Source of the DNA: Helianthus annuus
Lineage: Eukaryota; Streptophyta; Magnoliopsida; Asterales; Asteraceae
NCBI RefSeq assembly: GCF_002127325.2
Contig: NC_035436.2
Span: forward strand, 19,354,205 to 19,418,204
Reading direction: 5' to 3'
DNA: 64,000 nt
Shown: positions 21,345 through 32,520 of the stretch, piece by piece
How the letters are laid out: each line of letters opens with the position of its first letter
Numbering within the stretch: the first letter of the stretch is position 1
Notes under the pieces: model-generated
Told to the model about the DNA's origin: nothing
Databases searched by the model: none
The model's input: the letters and a program-made list of their open reading frames with translations, nothing else
Program-made: the position numbers and the translations under genes

Positions 21345-22212
21345 TAGGGGGTGTTTGTTTTTGGTGAGAAGTACTTCAGAACCTCTTATGTCTTCTCCAC
21401 GCAGACCACGCGCAGACATTTAAGTCTGCAGCTTGTTTGTTTTTTAGAAGAGGTTTCATTAAAAAACCTCTTCCCCACACAGACCTTTTCTTATGTCTTC
21501 CAACCTCTTCAAGAGTCTTCTCCCTCTTCAAAACACCATCTGGTCTCAAAACCCTAGCAACTCCACTTCTCCAGCCGCCGCCACCTCCACCTCCGCCACC
21601 ACCTCCTCCGCCGCCCACCCTGCTCCGCCACCACCTCCACCTCCTCCGCCGCCCACCCCTGCTCCGCCACAACAAAACCGGCTGCATCCAACTTGCTTGC
21701 TGGTGCAGTTTCTCATTTCTTGATGACGAAACCCAGAACAGAATAAGAAGATTTCGGGAACCCAAATCAAAAAATCATGGGGGGCTTGTAGTTCACTAAT
21801 GGACAACATTAATGGCAGATTCTACAAGGACGATGGCAACGTCTCATCTTCTAGTGTTCTTTTTTTTTTTGAACTGTTCTTGTCTTTTTCTTTTATTTCT
21901 TTCGCGAAGAACAGTATGGTTGAGAAAGGGGTGAATTTTGTGCTTCTGGCACGTTGTTGATTTGTGTTTGAGTGGGTGGTTGATTTGTGTTTGAGTGGGT
22001 GGTTTGGAGATCTGAAATGTTAAAGAGGAAGGGGTTTGGGAGAAGAAAAAGGGAATAAAAAGGTTTGCAGATGTGGGGTAAAGAGATTAGAATCAAACAC
22101 TCTTTTTATTACACCCAGCAGACATTTGGTCCACCTCTTCTCGTGCAGATGTTTGCAGATGTGGTCCGCAGACTGTAGACCTTTTGCATATGAAAAAACA
22201 AACACCACCTTA
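21345..22212. mobile_element. hAT-like non-autonomous element with cargo
   Basis: Ends are inverted: TAGGGGGTGTTTGTTTTT on the left and, as reverse complement, TAAGGTGGTGTTTGTTTT on the right, an 18-bp pairing with two mismatches. Inside both ends the word GCAGAC recurs (21401-21435, 21478-21484, 22128, 22166), the sub-terminal repeat style of hAT elements. I see no clear 8-bp target duplication and no transposase, so class and exact edges are tentative. The centre (about 21490-22090) looks like captured gene sequence. Confidence 0.5.
21493..21723 (+). other. Proline-rich ORF inside the hAT-like element, possible captured exon
   Basis: A 76-codon frame starting MSSNLFKSLLPLQNTIWSQN, then Ser/Thr/Ala-rich, then a run of about a dozen Pro from a CCNCCN simple repeat. 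The first part looks like an organelle transit peptide or a generic N-terminus, but I recognise no family. The opposite strand gives Gly-rich shadows of the same repeat. More likely a captured gene fragment or low-complexity DNA than a working gene. Confidence 0.25.
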
Positions 22213-22408
22213 AAGTTGTGTGTATAAGCCTCTCTTGTATATAAACAATTGTGTTTTCTTCCCATGGACTATTTCTAAAACTAAAAATATTCCCTTAGAA
22301 TATTAGTATAAGTACCATATAACCCTTGTGGTTTACTTTTAGCTTTAATAACGCTATACTTCATTAATTTATTTAACTATTATTATTAGTAGTAGTATTT
22401 TATAAATA

Positions 22409-23725
22409 GAGTGAATTGCAAATTTTGTCATTTATATTTATACCCAATTGCAGGCGGTGTCCTTTGTCTTTAAAATTGATGAGTTTTGTACTTAACGTTT
22501 TAAAATGTTACACGATTTGTCCTTTGACCATAACCCAGTTAGTTTTTTTTTTATTAAATTTGATCATGTGTCTTGCACATGAGGTTATTTTTGTCATAAC
22601 ACATTTTAGGGACTATTATGCAAATAATTAACATGTAGGGACTATTGTGTATAAAAGTTAAAAACATATCTATAAACAAAAAGAATGTATTCTCTCTCTC
22701 TTTCCTCTGTATGTTCTCTCTCTTATCTCTATCTGTAACCTGCTATGGATGTTGAAGATCTGGTGGTTGGTGGTGGATGGTTGCGGTTGTTGGTGGAGGG
22801 TGATGGTTGGTTCGCTACGTATTATTAGTGGTTGATGAGGGCTACGGTGGTGGATAGCTGGTAGTTGCAGAAGGTGGTGGAGGGTGAGTGGTTGATGGTG
22901 GCAGGATTGTGGTGATGGTGGTGATGGGGTCTACGATGGTGGAGTTGTGGTCCGGCGGTCATTGTGGTTGTTGACTTGTTGGGGGCTACGGTGATGGAGG
23001 GTTAGGGATTTTTCGAAATCGAAAAGGGGGGTTTCGTTTACGTATCGTTTTTGGTCAAATTGGGGATTGAAGGTTGACGAAGTGAATGAGATCAGGATCT
23101 TTGCTATCGAATATGGTCCTTTTCGAAACGGGATCGTTTTCTTTGGATTTGTTGTATTCTCTTGGTTTAGATATATCGTTTTTTGGTTGAATATTGATAG
23201 CTAAAAAAATGTCAAGAATGATGCCAGGATTACTTTAGGAGTATTGAAATTGATTTTAAATGGTCAAATTTATAGCATTAACGTGCATTCATCCGTAAGT
23301 TATTTTACTTATATTATATAATTTGTTTACAGATAATTGAATTTTTATGAACTTCAGTTGGCTCGCTACACTTAAATGGAGCTGGGCGGTGGATGATATG
23401 GTGGTGGTGGTAAGTGGGAGAGGGAGAGGGAGAGAGAGAGAAATAGAGGTGAGAGAGAGAATAAGAAAGTAGTTTTATTTTTTTCTAAATGGTTTGGTAA
23501 TTTACCTTATATACACATTTAGTCCCTCTAAAGGTAAAATGACAAAATTGCCCTCATGTGCAAAACACATGACCAGATTTAACTAAAAAAAATAAGTCGG
23601 TTAGAGCCAAAGGACAAACCGTGCAACAATCTGAAACATAAAGTACAAAATTCAACAATTTTAAAGATAAAGGACACCGCTTGAAACTTGGTATAAAGAT
23701 AAAGGACAAAACTTGCAATTCACTC
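22409..23725. mobile_element. Non-autonomous Mutator-like element with ~320-bp inverted repeats
   Basis: A 1317-bp element flanked by a perfect 9-bp target duplication TTATAAATA (22400-22408 and 23726-23734), diagnostic of Mutator superfamily. The arms start GAGTGAATTGCAA and stay similar for roughly 320 bp (22409-22735 against 23405-23725), including matched words such as TGTCCTTT and GCACATGAGG and ending in CT/GA-rich stretches. The centre (22740-22990) is rich in GGTGGTTG-type words. It encodes no transposase, so it depends on another element. Confidence 0.88.
22740..23400. other. Central cargo of the Mutator-like element
   Basis: Starts with GGTGG-rich imperfect repeats that read Gly/Val-rich in one frame and His/His-Pro rich in the other, followed by ordinary AT-rich sequence to about 23400. 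No ORF with a recognisable domain. It may be a captured host fragment (Pack-MULE style), but nothing identifies a donor gene. Confidence 0.35.
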
Positions 23726-23734
23726 TTATAAATA

Positions 23735-25095
23735 CAAATCCGATTGACTTGTGAATTAACACACCGCAACACGCATGCGTTGTTCAACGTTTTTACATCT
23801 AATTTTTGTTTGGTTTAACGGTACCGTCGCAATGCGCTTCACTTTTTTACATAAGATTTCAAGTATTGTCAATGTCTTTGCTATAAAGCGTGAAAATTCT
23901 TTTTCGTTTTCCGTTTTCCATTTTGATATAAATTTTGTGGTTCAATGTTTTTACATCTATTTTTTATTCGGTTATAATGGTCTCGCCGTAATACGCTAGT
24001 ACTAACTACCAGTTAGTATACATCAGAAAATAAAATTCTACCATTAATGCATTCTAATTTTGATATTATAATTTTACTTGAAAAACAATATTTTTAGTAA
24101 ATCACCCAAAATAAAAAGAAGTTAGATATATGTTATTACTTTATGTTTAAAGTAAAGTAGTAACTAGTAGATTTAAAAGAAGAAATTAAATTATTACTTT
24201 ATACGATTTGTCCAACTGTACATATATATTTCTTTTATAATACGGACTAGAATCGAACTGAGATCGAAAATACAACATCAACACCGAAGAATGGATTGGT
24301 TAGGTCTTAGTCAAGACCACGGTCCATTCGTAGAATCGTATTTAAATATCTTTTTATGAATAACTATGTATTCTAAAAGGGTTTGTTGATAAGATGATCA
24401 AGTTTTGTATCCTTTATCACTAGCGAGGCAAATCAAAAAGTTATTAAGAGTCTAAATCAACAAATTGCATAGATGGTTTTGGTCATTTGCGGTTCTAGAC
24501 AACATAAGATCGAAAACAAAATATCTGAAATCTTAAGAAACTAAAACTGAATCATTTCCCTTCGGTTCGGGTTGGTCTGGTCCAGTTCGACCTAGGTAGA
24601 GCAAGTTTTGCTAAGCTATATATGTGAAAGTTGAAACCGACGGACATATATGGTGAAAACTTATTTCTCTTTTTATAGCAGGTTAACTTCGATTAAACAA
24701 AAATTTGATTACTTCGAATAAGAAATATCATAGAGTTTATTTTCCTCCCGTGCATGCTTCCTTTTTTGAAATATGCCATTTACAGGACATTTTTATTAGA
24801 CAAATAAAAATATTGACACGAAAGAAAGCAGTATGATTTTAACTTTTTATAAATACTTTAGTCGTTGAAGTGGTAGTAGTTAGATCTATTATAAATAAGT
24901 TTCTTTGATGGTATTTTTAGATGTGAAAAATATGGTATCAAAGTTCAAACTCAGATATAACACTCAAACAAGGAATATTCAACAGTTTTGTTCAAAGAAC
25001 AGTCACCATTGTTTTCAGGATCGAACTGGACATCGAATCGGTCTCCTTACAGGTCAACTGGTCGGACCGGTGGGATCGGATATAAGAACCGGGTT
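23735..25095. other. AT-rich interval, no gene seen
   Basis: A unit of about 55 bp is present twice in diverged form, at about 23786-23840 and 23942-23998 (words TTTTTACATCTA and CGTCGCAATGCGCT / CGCCGTAATACGCT). From about 24540 to 25095 the sequence has repeated GGTTCGG/CCGGT words like old degenerate repeats. The copia element at 25101 inserted into this type of DNA, which resumes at 29977. Confidence 0.5.
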
Positions 25096-25100
25096 ATTAC

Positions 25101-25246
25101 TAATAGAATATACCTATGTTAATATTGTAATTATTGTGATGATTGTCCTGCCATTTATAAGAGATCCTAATTGATCTCTATTGTAATTATTTATACGATG
25201 CTATGTGAACAGAGGAGGCAAGGTTTGAGAACAATACCCTCTTACA
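25101..25246 (+). repeat. 5' LTR of the copia element
   Basis: Starts TAATAGAATATACC after the duplicated ATTAC and ends CCCTCTTACA. It contains a TATA-like TTTATACGATG segment. The right LTR begins TGTAATAG, so the canonical TG has been lost here. Confidence 0.9.
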
Positions 25247-25258
25247 TGGTATCACGAG
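25247..25258 (+). other. Primer-binding site, degenerate initiator tRNA-Met type
   Basis: TGGTATCACGAG directly follows the LTR. The first eight bases match the usual initiator tRNA-Met site, the last four differ. Confidence 0.65.
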
Positions 25259-25365
25259 TTTAACCTAATTTCTCCTCCCACCACCTCCCTGTCGCCGTCG
25301 GCACTCCTTGCCGCAGCCCCCCAACCTCGTTTTTTCTTTTCTCTTCTGCTTCCTTACTCACCCTC

Positions 25366-27326
25366 ATGGACGACGTAGCCAAACCCGATACTCCCCTCTC
25401 TCCTGGTCAGTCATCAGAGACTGCCAAACTCCACCCAGCCTCCACAGTTACCAACATCAAAAATCTGATCCCCATTCTCCTGGACATGGAAACTGGTCAA
25501 TATTCATCTTGGTCAGAACTTTTCCGCATCCAGTGTCGTGCTTTTAAAGTCATTGACCACCTAAAACCTAAACCCGCAGCCACCTCCTCCACGTCGGAAA
25601 ACCCTCCAGTCGATGAAGAATGGGATAGACTTGACGCCATTGTCTTGCAATGGATATACAGTACTATCTCCAATGATCTCCTCAACACCATCATACGCCC
25701 CGGAAATACCGCCTATGATGCATGGTCGACCCTGGAAGGCCTCTTTCAGGATAATAAAAATGCGCGTGCAATTCACCTAATGCAGCGTTTTACCACCACT
25801 CGCCTCGATGGTTTCCCTAATATGTCAGCCTACTACCAGGCCATAAAGTCTCTTGCGGATCAATTAGCAAATGTCGGAGCACCTTTGGATAACAAACGGC
25901 TGGTTTTGCATCTTCTTGCGGGTCTCACGGATCAGTATGAGGGTATCTCAACCATCTTACAACAAAAAGACCCCACTCCCTCGTTCTATGAGGCTCGCTC
26001 TCAGCTGTGTTTAATCGAAAGTCAAAAGGCGGAGAAAGCCTTGTATGCCGCCACCACCGCTAACCAGGCACTAAACACCACAACCAACCGGTCCACATCT
26101 CAGTCCCCGTCGCCACCTACTTATCAATCAGATCAGACCCCCACACGCGGCCGCGGTCGCTCTAGGGGTCGCGGACGTGGCAGGTTCTCCGGTTCACATG
26201 GACGTGGTCAGCAGTACGGCCAGTGGACTTCACCCACCACCTACACCTGGACTGTACCCACTGCCACCAACGGTGCTGGTACCTCTCCAACCCCTTGGCT
26301 CCAGTGGGCGGCCCCCCCTCCATGTCCGTACCCCACCACTGCCATCCCTCCTCCTCATAACTCCGCTCAAGGCATTCTCGGGCCACGTCCACATCAGGGT
26401 CACCAGGCAACATACTCCTCGACAGACATTCAGCAGGCTCTTTACACCATGTCTCTCCACCCTCCTGAGTATCAACACGGTGTTATGGATACGGGAGCCA
26501 CCATCAGCATGGACCCCAATTCAGGTAATTTTAGTACTATTTTTAATAATGGCATGAATGAAAAAATCATTGTTGGTGATGGCAAAACCATCCCGGTACT
26601 TGGACATGGCCCTCAGACCTTCCCGCACCCTTATCCGCCGTTTGTTCTGAACCGTGTACTTTATGCCCCTAACGTCATCCGCAAACTTATTTCTGTACGT
26701 CAATTCACTAAAGATAATTCTGTTTCTGTTGAATTTGATCAGTTTGGTTTTCTTGTGAAGGACTACAAGACCCGGATCCCCATAATCCGGTGCGACAGCA
26801 GCGGTGATCTCTACACCTTTTCCAAAGACTTTCATTGCTTCTCCACCTCCACCACTGCTGCTCAGTCCTCCAGTCTATGGCATCAACGGCTTGGTCACCC
26901 CGGCCCGGCTCTTCTTCAGTCTTTAAAACATTCCAATTCTATTGTTTTTAAGAACATTAATAAAAATATTTGTGAACCATGTGTGTTTGGAAAGAGCACT
27001 AAGCTCCCTTTTTATCCGTCTACTAATCGTACTTTCCAACCGTTTGACATTGTGCATAGTGACGTTTGGACCTCCCCGGTTCTAAGTTCGGAAGGCCATC
27101 GTTACTACGTTTTATTTTTAGACGACTATACCAACTTCTTATGGACCTTCCCCATATCTAACAAATCACAAGTATTTGCCATTTTCGAAACCTTCACCAA
27201 ACTTGTGCACACTCAATTTCAACGCACCATTAAGACTTTTCAATGTGATAATGGAAAAGAATATGTTAATGCATCATTTAAACAATTTTTTGATAAACAT
27301 GGCATTCTTTTCCGACTATCGTGCCC
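25366..27326 (+). CDS. Copia gag-protease-integrase (5' part of polyprotein)
   Basis: ATG at 25366 is the first in the leader. The N-terminal 230 residues are a UBN2-type copia gag (helical, DAWSTLEGLFQDNKNARAI). The usual CCHC knuckle is missing; an Arg-Gly-rich stretch (RGRGRSRGRGRGRF) is in its place and may bind RNA. Protease motif DTGA occurs near codon 375 (GVMDTGATISM). A GAG-pre-integrase region (LWHQRLGHPG...CEPCVFGKS) is followed by the integrase core with Asp in DIVHSDVW and Asp in FQCDNGKEY. After the codons for RLSC the frame changes by loss of one base in a run of C at 27324-27326, just before the catalytic Glu. The protein read beyond this in the old frame is not meaningful. 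Confidence 0.92.
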
Positions 27327-29828
27327 TATACCTCGTCTCAAAATGGGAAAGCGGAGCGCAAAATCCGCTCCATTAATAATATCATCCGCACTCTTCTTGC
27401 CCAATCTTCCCTACCCGCTAATTTTTGGCATCATGCCCTAAATACCGCCACCTACCTAATAAATATCACCCCTTCCAAAACACACAAGTTTCATACACCT
27501 ACCCGCCTACTCTATCACCAAATACCAACTTACGACCATTTACGCGTATTCGGTTGCCTATGCTACCCGCTAAGACCCTCCACCACCACCCACAAACTAC
27601 ACTACCGTTCCTATCCTTGTGTTTTCATTGGCTACCCCACTGCTCACCGTGGCTACAAGTGCTACGACATTAAATCGCACACTATCACCATTTCCCGACA
27701 CGTCCTTTTTGATGAATCAGTTTTCCCTTTTCAAACTCTCATTCCCTCACAACCTACGACTTCCTACCACTTCCTCACTGATTCGTTTCCCTCCAACCTA
27801 TGGCCCCATGTCTCTTTTCCCACGGCCCATCCACCTAACACCCCTCCCCCACTCACTTCGACCCACACGTCTCCCTCCCCAACCCACACTACTCCTATCA
27901 GCCCCATCCCTCCAGCCCATTCTCCCATCTACCCGGCCCATACACATCCCCCGCCTCCCTCACCTAGCGGCCCAAATGCCACAACCTCAGCCCACACTCT
28001 CACCCCACCTACCACACCTAGCAGCCCACACTCTCTAAACCCGACTACCGCACCTAACAGCCCACTCCCGGCCCCCTCACCTTCAGCCCATCCCGACCCT
28101 TCGGCTCAGTCCGCACCCACATCTTCTGCTCAACCTAGTCCGCTCCCAACCCAATCTCCTCCCACCCAACCGACTCCCACTGTTCAACCCGATAACACTC
28201 GCTCGATGCGAACCCGGTTGATGGATGGGATCGTCAAGCCTAAGCAGTTCCTTAACCTTACCACCACCACCATTGTTCCAGTTCCCAGAAACCCGTCTGA
28301 GGCCCTGTCCATACCGGAATGGCATAATGCCATGACTAATGAGTTTCATGCCCTTATTAACAATAATACTTGGGAATTGGTTCCACGGCAACCGCAAATG
28401 AATATAATCCGTAGTATGTGGCTGCTAAAACATAAGTTTCGGTTTGATGGTACTTTGGAAAGGTACAAGGCTCGTCTAGTGTGCGACGGGCGTTCTCAAC
28501 AGGTTGGCATAGATTGTGGGGAAACCTTTAGTCCAGTGGTCAAACCGGCAACGATTCGCACTGTCCTAACTATCGCCTTGTCAAAATCTTGGCCGGTACA
28601 TCAACTCGACGTCACCAACGCATTTCTTCATGGTAATCTCAATGAAACGGTATATATGCATCAACCAATGGGTTTTCGAGACAGACGATTTCCTGATTAT
28701 GTGTGTCGTTTAAAGAAGTCTCTCTACGAGTTAAAGCAGGCCCCTCGAGCCTGGTATCAACGCTTCACTGACTACGTTCTTACCTTGGGCTTCGTTCAAA
28801 GCGGATGTGATGCTTCTCTCTTTATTCTTCACAACAATGGCCACACTGCGTACCTTCTGCTGTACGTAGATGATATCATTCTCGTCACATCCTCCGCCTC
28901 ACTTCGGGTTCAGCTTATGGGTCATTTGTCTGCTGAGTTTGCAATGAAAGACTTGGGTGACTTAAGTTTCTTCCTCGGTATCTCTGTCACTCGTGACCGT
29001 GACACGATGTTCTTATCTCAGCACACGTATGCCGCGGACATCGTTGAACGTGCTGGTATGTCCTCGTGCAAGCCCGTTGCTACTCCAGTGGACACTACTT
29101 CTAAGCTCAGTGCATATACGGGTACCGACTTTGATAATCCGACTCTTTACCGAAGCTTAGCAGGGGCGCTGCAATACCTCACGTTCACTCGCCCAGACAT
29201 TAGTTATGCTGTCCAACAAGTTTGCATGCACATGCACGCTCCAAAAACGGATCACTGGAACGCACTTAAACGCATCATCCGATACATTCAAGGCACCATC
29301 TCATTCGGTCTTACCCTCTCATCTTCAAAGGACCCGGCCCTTCTTGCCTACACGGATGCCGACTGGGCTGGATGCCCAGATACACGCCGTTCCACGAGTG
29401 GATTTTGCATCTATTTTGGTGACAATTTGGTCTCTTGGTCGTCCAAGCGTCAGCCTACCATCTCTCGATCCAGCGCAGAGGCGGAATATCGCGGCGTTGC
29501 TAATGTGGTCGCCGAAATCTGCTGGCTCCGCAACCTTCTTCTCGAGCTTCATCGCCCTCTGTCCAAGGCTACTATTGTGTACTGTGACAACGTTAGTGCC
29601 ATCTATCTCTCGGGCAACTCGGTACAACATCAACGGACGAAACATATAGAACTTGACATTCACTTTGTTCGCGAGCAAGTGCAGCGCGGTCAAGTTCGGG
29701 TCCTCCACGTCCCCTCCCGCTATCAAGTTGCCGATATCTTCACCAAAGGATTACCACGAATTCTGTTTGAAGACTTCCGCTCCAGTCTCAGCATACGATC
29801 ACCTCCCGCTTCGACTGCGGGGGTGTAA
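27327..29828 (+). CDS. Copia integrase end, reverse transcriptase and RNase H (3' part of polyprotein)
   Basis: Continues the polyprotein in a shifted frame. It begins with the integrase Glu (QNGKAERKIR), then a Pro/Ser/Thr-rich spacer of about 130 residues (27830-28200), then the copia RT (QLDVTNAFLHGNL, SLYELKQAPRAWY, catalytic LYVDDIIL) and RNase H (DADWAGCPDTRRSTSG, SSAEAEYRG, QHQRTKHIELDIHF). The TAA stop at 29826-29828 lies inside the first bases of the 3' LTR, so the coding region runs through the purine tract. Apart from the frameshift upstream the frame is open for over 830 codons, which supports a recent insertion. Confidence 0.92.
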   Translation, partial: YTSSQNGKAERKIRSINNIIRTLLAQSSLPANFWHHALNTATYLINITPSKTHKFHTPTRLLYHQIPTYDHLRVFGCLCYPLRPSTTTHKLHYRSYPCVFIGYPTAHRGYKCYDIKSHTITISRHVLFDESVFPFQTLIPSQPTTSYHFLTDSFPSNLWPHVSFPTAHPPNTPPPLTSTHTSPSPTHTTPISPIPPAHSPIYPAHTHPPPPSPSGPNATTSAHTLTPPTTPSSPHSLNPTTAPNSPLPAPSPSAHPDPSAQSAPTSSAQPSPLPTQSPPTQPTPTVQPDNTRSMRTRLMDGIVKPKQFLNLTTTTIVPVPRNPSEALSIPEWHNAMTNEFHALINNNTWELVPRQPQMNIIRSMWLLKHKFRFDGTLERYKARLVCDGRSQQVGIDCGETFSPVVKPATIRTVLTIALSKSWPVHQLDVTNAFLHGNLNETVYMHQPMGFRDRRFPDYVCRLKKSLYELKQAPRAWYQRFTDYVLTLGFVQSGCDASLFILHNNGHTAYLLLYVDDIILVTSSASLRVQLMGHLSAEFAMKDLGDLSFFLGISVTRDRDTMFLSQHTYAADIVERAGMSSCKPVATPVDTTSKLSAYTGTDFDNPTLYRSLAGALQYLTFTRPDISYAVQQVCMHMHAPKTDHWNALKRIIRYIQGTISFGLTLSSSKDPALLAYTDADWAGCPDTRRSTSGFCIYFGDNLVSWSSKRQPTISRSSAEAEYRGVANVVAEICWLRNLLLELHRPLSKATIVYCDNVSAIYLSGNSVQHQRTKHIELDIHFVREQVQRGQVRVLHVPSRYQVADIFTKGLPRILFEDFRSSLSIRSPPASTAGV
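29815..29823 (+). other. Polypurine tract of the copia element
   Basis: A short purine run, GCGGGGG, directly before the 3' LTR start TGTAATAG. The G run can pair with CCCGC at about 29806-29810. Confidence 0.6.
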
Positions 29829-29971
29829 TAGAATACACCTATGTTAATATTGTAATTATTGTGATGATTGTCCTGCCATTTATAAGAGATCCTAATTGAT
29901 CTCTATTGTAATTATTTATACGATGCTATGTGAACAGAGGAGGCAAGGTTTGAGAACAATACCCTCTTACA
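29824..29971 (+). repeat. 3' LTR of the copia element
   Basis: Starts TGTAATAGAATACACC, ends CCCTCTTACA and is followed by ATTAC, the duplicated target. Confidence 0.92.
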
Positions 29972-29976
29972 ATTAC

Positions 29977-31720
29977 GTAAATATAATAAAAATAATAGTA
30001 TAAAATTAGAATTTTTAGACAAAATCTGGTCCAACCCCTAACAAATCTGGTTCGATCACCCGGTTTTCCGATCCAACCACCCGGTTTGATGAAAATCCGG
30101 TCTGATAGGGTGAACCCGAATGGTTGAACCAACCGGTTTTGTTTTCAAAACATTGCTCGTCACAACTCAACTCTAACACCTAAAAATTATCAGCTTGATA
30201 ATCTCTAACACCTAAAGATTATCAACATGATAATCTATATCCAGAATTAATCCACACGGACATTCCGTGTAACAATCCATGTTTTTTTAAGTATTTTAAA
30301 ATAGTAAAAATAATAGTTATAATACTAACCATGCAAAATTTGTGGGATGTTTGAAATGAAAAGTATATTTTGGTTATGTAATATATTTAAATTTGAAAAT
30401 CAAACGGTTACACTCATGTTGTAAAATCCATAAGGAGCAATGTGTCATGCCCCACATAAATTTTGTTCAAAATTTCCAGATTCTAGAAGTTTCTAGGGCC
30501 ATCTAATAGCCTCAAGAGCTGTCCGGAAGACTCCGGAACAATCCATAAAGTTCCAACAATTTGGGGACATGGAAAGATTAAGTTTCAGGTAAAAAGGCTT
30601 AGATAATGGTGGAAAATGTTGGTCAAATTTGTCCAAAAAAATTGTGCGAGATTGGAATTTCAAGCCTTTTAATTTTGAAGTACACTACTTATCATGAGAA
30701 TGTCGGCCAATATATAAGTTGTGATTCATCAAAAAGATAATAAATGCTTAAAATATATGCAATGCTCTTTCTTGTGCATGAAGTTGTTCAACGAGATTTT
30801 AAATCTATAAGGCCATCTCCAATGCTCCTAGCGGGAGAAAAATAAGTGGGAACCAAAGTGAAGTGGAAGAGAGAGAGAATGAATCCTTCTCCAAAAGCGC
30901 CACACCTAATGTTTTGTGAGAGGGAAAAGAAAAAAAGGAACGAGCAAAGAGGGGGGGGGGGGGGAGAAAAGTGCCCAACAAAATTCTTGTGGGGAGGTAA
31001 TGTAGAATTGAAGGGCACTTTAAACCCTTGGAGTCTCATCATTCAATACAATCTTAAGAACTTAATAGGGAACCTCTTTCTTTTCAAGTCTTTTTGTTTA
31101 AACATCAAGTTTAGAGTCACATAACAATGAATTTAAATATCCGTCTACATGGTAGAGGAAATTCAAATTCATATACATAAAGTTGTTAAAATCTATACCT
31201 TAATCATGTAAATACACATCACTTTGATGTCGTTCTTGAATGGTGAATACGAATCAATCGAAAGACAAATATATAAGATGTTGATTAGATGGGATGGTTT
31301 TTGACTCGACCAGTAAAATTGACAAATTTGGTCGCCTAGGTGTTGATACGACAATTTCCATAACATTATAGAACATTATGAGATAAAAGAAGATATAGGC
31401 ATACCGCATTACAGATGATGCCGAGCGTGATGATTATCCAAAGAAAAAGAAAAATTTCTTACTCATTACCGGAATATGACGCTAATATGTACATCTAAAA
31501 AATAGCTTATAATCCAATCTTATTTTCATCATATCCATAAAAAAATCTTTCATTAATCAAAATACTTACACACCGAATCAAAGGGCATAATCATAATTTG
31601 GGTTGCAACTGTTTACAAGTATGTACGTAATTGCACATATAAATGGAAGTTTCAAATGTCGTGGTCTCTCTCCAAAAACATCTCGGAATAAACACTTTCT
31701 CTTGAATTTGGGAAAACGGA
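29977..31720. other. AT-rich interval, old repeats, no gene seen
   Basis: 29977-30170 resembles the sequence left of the copia element (CCGGTT/GGTTCGA words) and was one block before insertion. A tandem pair CTAACACCTAAARATTATCARC lies at about 30171-30230. At about 30810-31060 a segment starting GGCCATCTCCAATGCTC looks like a small MITE; I could not find convincing inverted ends. A run of 14 G lies at 30951-30964. Confidence 0.45.
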
Positions 31721-31724
31721 ACAC

Positions 31725-32520
31725 AAATTAGATGTTAAGGGTGCTCCCCGCAGATGTTGGGTTTGAGGAAGTATTGCACCATGTAACCATTGGGTTTGGG
31801 TTTTCCTCTATTAATGAGGTTCAAAAACTTGTGATGTTTTCAATTCCATATGATGAAAGTCTTTCAACAAAAATTCAGGTTTACTATGTTGGTGATACCG
31901 GGCAGTGAAGAGAACTGCCTCCACTTCAGTTCCAAGATGTGTTTCAACCGAACAGTGAACTGCATTAGGTGACTTCATATACCAGTTACTTAATGATCCT
32001 CATATCCTTAGGTTGAGGATTAAAACTGAAGAGTTTGATTTGATCCTTTTCCTCAATGAGGTGTTTAATTATACATTGGGAGCCTTGGATGGAAGACTGT
32101 GTCTTTCATTCACAAGACACACTAGATACTATATATGTATGATGAAAGACAACGGGGCATCGGAAGAATCTGGTCCTTATGTATACTATCAAGATGGGTT
32201 CAATGTTCTTTGGTAATCAAGATGGGTCCAGTTCTTTGGTAATCAAGATGGGTTCAGTTCTTTGGTAATCAAGATGCGTCTAGAGAACTCTAACTGGCTG
32301 ATGGTTATTGGTTTTAAATGGTTATTGGTTTTAAATGGATGCCGATCAGATCATTAGGCGAGTCACCGGGTGGCTCTTGGCTAGTGCCTGAGCATAACAA
32401 ATCTTTGGATAAAGTAACCTATGAGCCAAGCTTGAAGGTATGTCTCACCAATTTTCAGTTGAGGCCGAGTGGGGTACATCAAGAAGATTATAAGGCACTA
32501 ACGTAGGTGGGGTCGATTTC
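31725..32520 (+). pseudogene. F-box-associated domain gene fragment, decayed
   Basis: Translation in shifting plus frames gives pieces typical of plant F-box-associated interaction domains: a stretch reading FGFSSINEVQKLVMFSIPY near 31790-31850, VYYVGDTGQ near 31883-31910, then FNYTLGALDGRLCLSFTRHTRYYICMMKDNG near 32065-32155 and a last piece with SLKVCLTNFQLRPSGV near 32420-32475. The order matches the C-terminal half of such proteins, which serve as substrate receptors of SCF ubiquitin ligases. The frame is broken by stops (for example after DTGQ) and by small tandem repeats at 32213-32290. There is no F-box N-terminus in the window. Moderate confidence; the similarity is recalled, not searched. 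Confidence 0.4.
32208..32290 (+). repeat. Tandem triplication within the F-box fragment
   Basis: A unit of about 27 bp reading TTTGGTAATCAAGATGGGTY occurs three times in a row with small changes. It shifts the coding frame of the surrounding pseudogene. Confidence 0.7.

Larger units (their letters stand above)
25101..29971 (+). mobile_element. Ty1/copia LTR retrotransposon with short LTRs (Ale-like), young
   Basis: Two LTRs of about 146 bp differ at one visible site (TATACC against TACACC near 25110 and 29835), and a 5-bp target duplication ATTAC flanks the element (25096-25100, 29972-29976). Domain order gag, protease, integrase, reverse transcriptase, RNase H is typical of copia. Very short LTRs and a gag without a zinc knuckle fit the Ale/Retrofit lineage, tentatively. 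The left LTR seems to lack the first two bases (TG) present in the right one. One single-base frameshift near 27324 splits the polyprotein. Confidence 0.94.

Noticed and set aside
21376..21809. Gly-rich and Pro-rich ORFs on both strands
   Set aside because: They are opposite readings of one CCNCCN simple repeat; kept only as a low-confidence cargo note.
28083..28397. Minus-strand ORF within the copia element
   Set aside because: Antisense to the Pro-rich spacer and RT start of the copia polyprotein.
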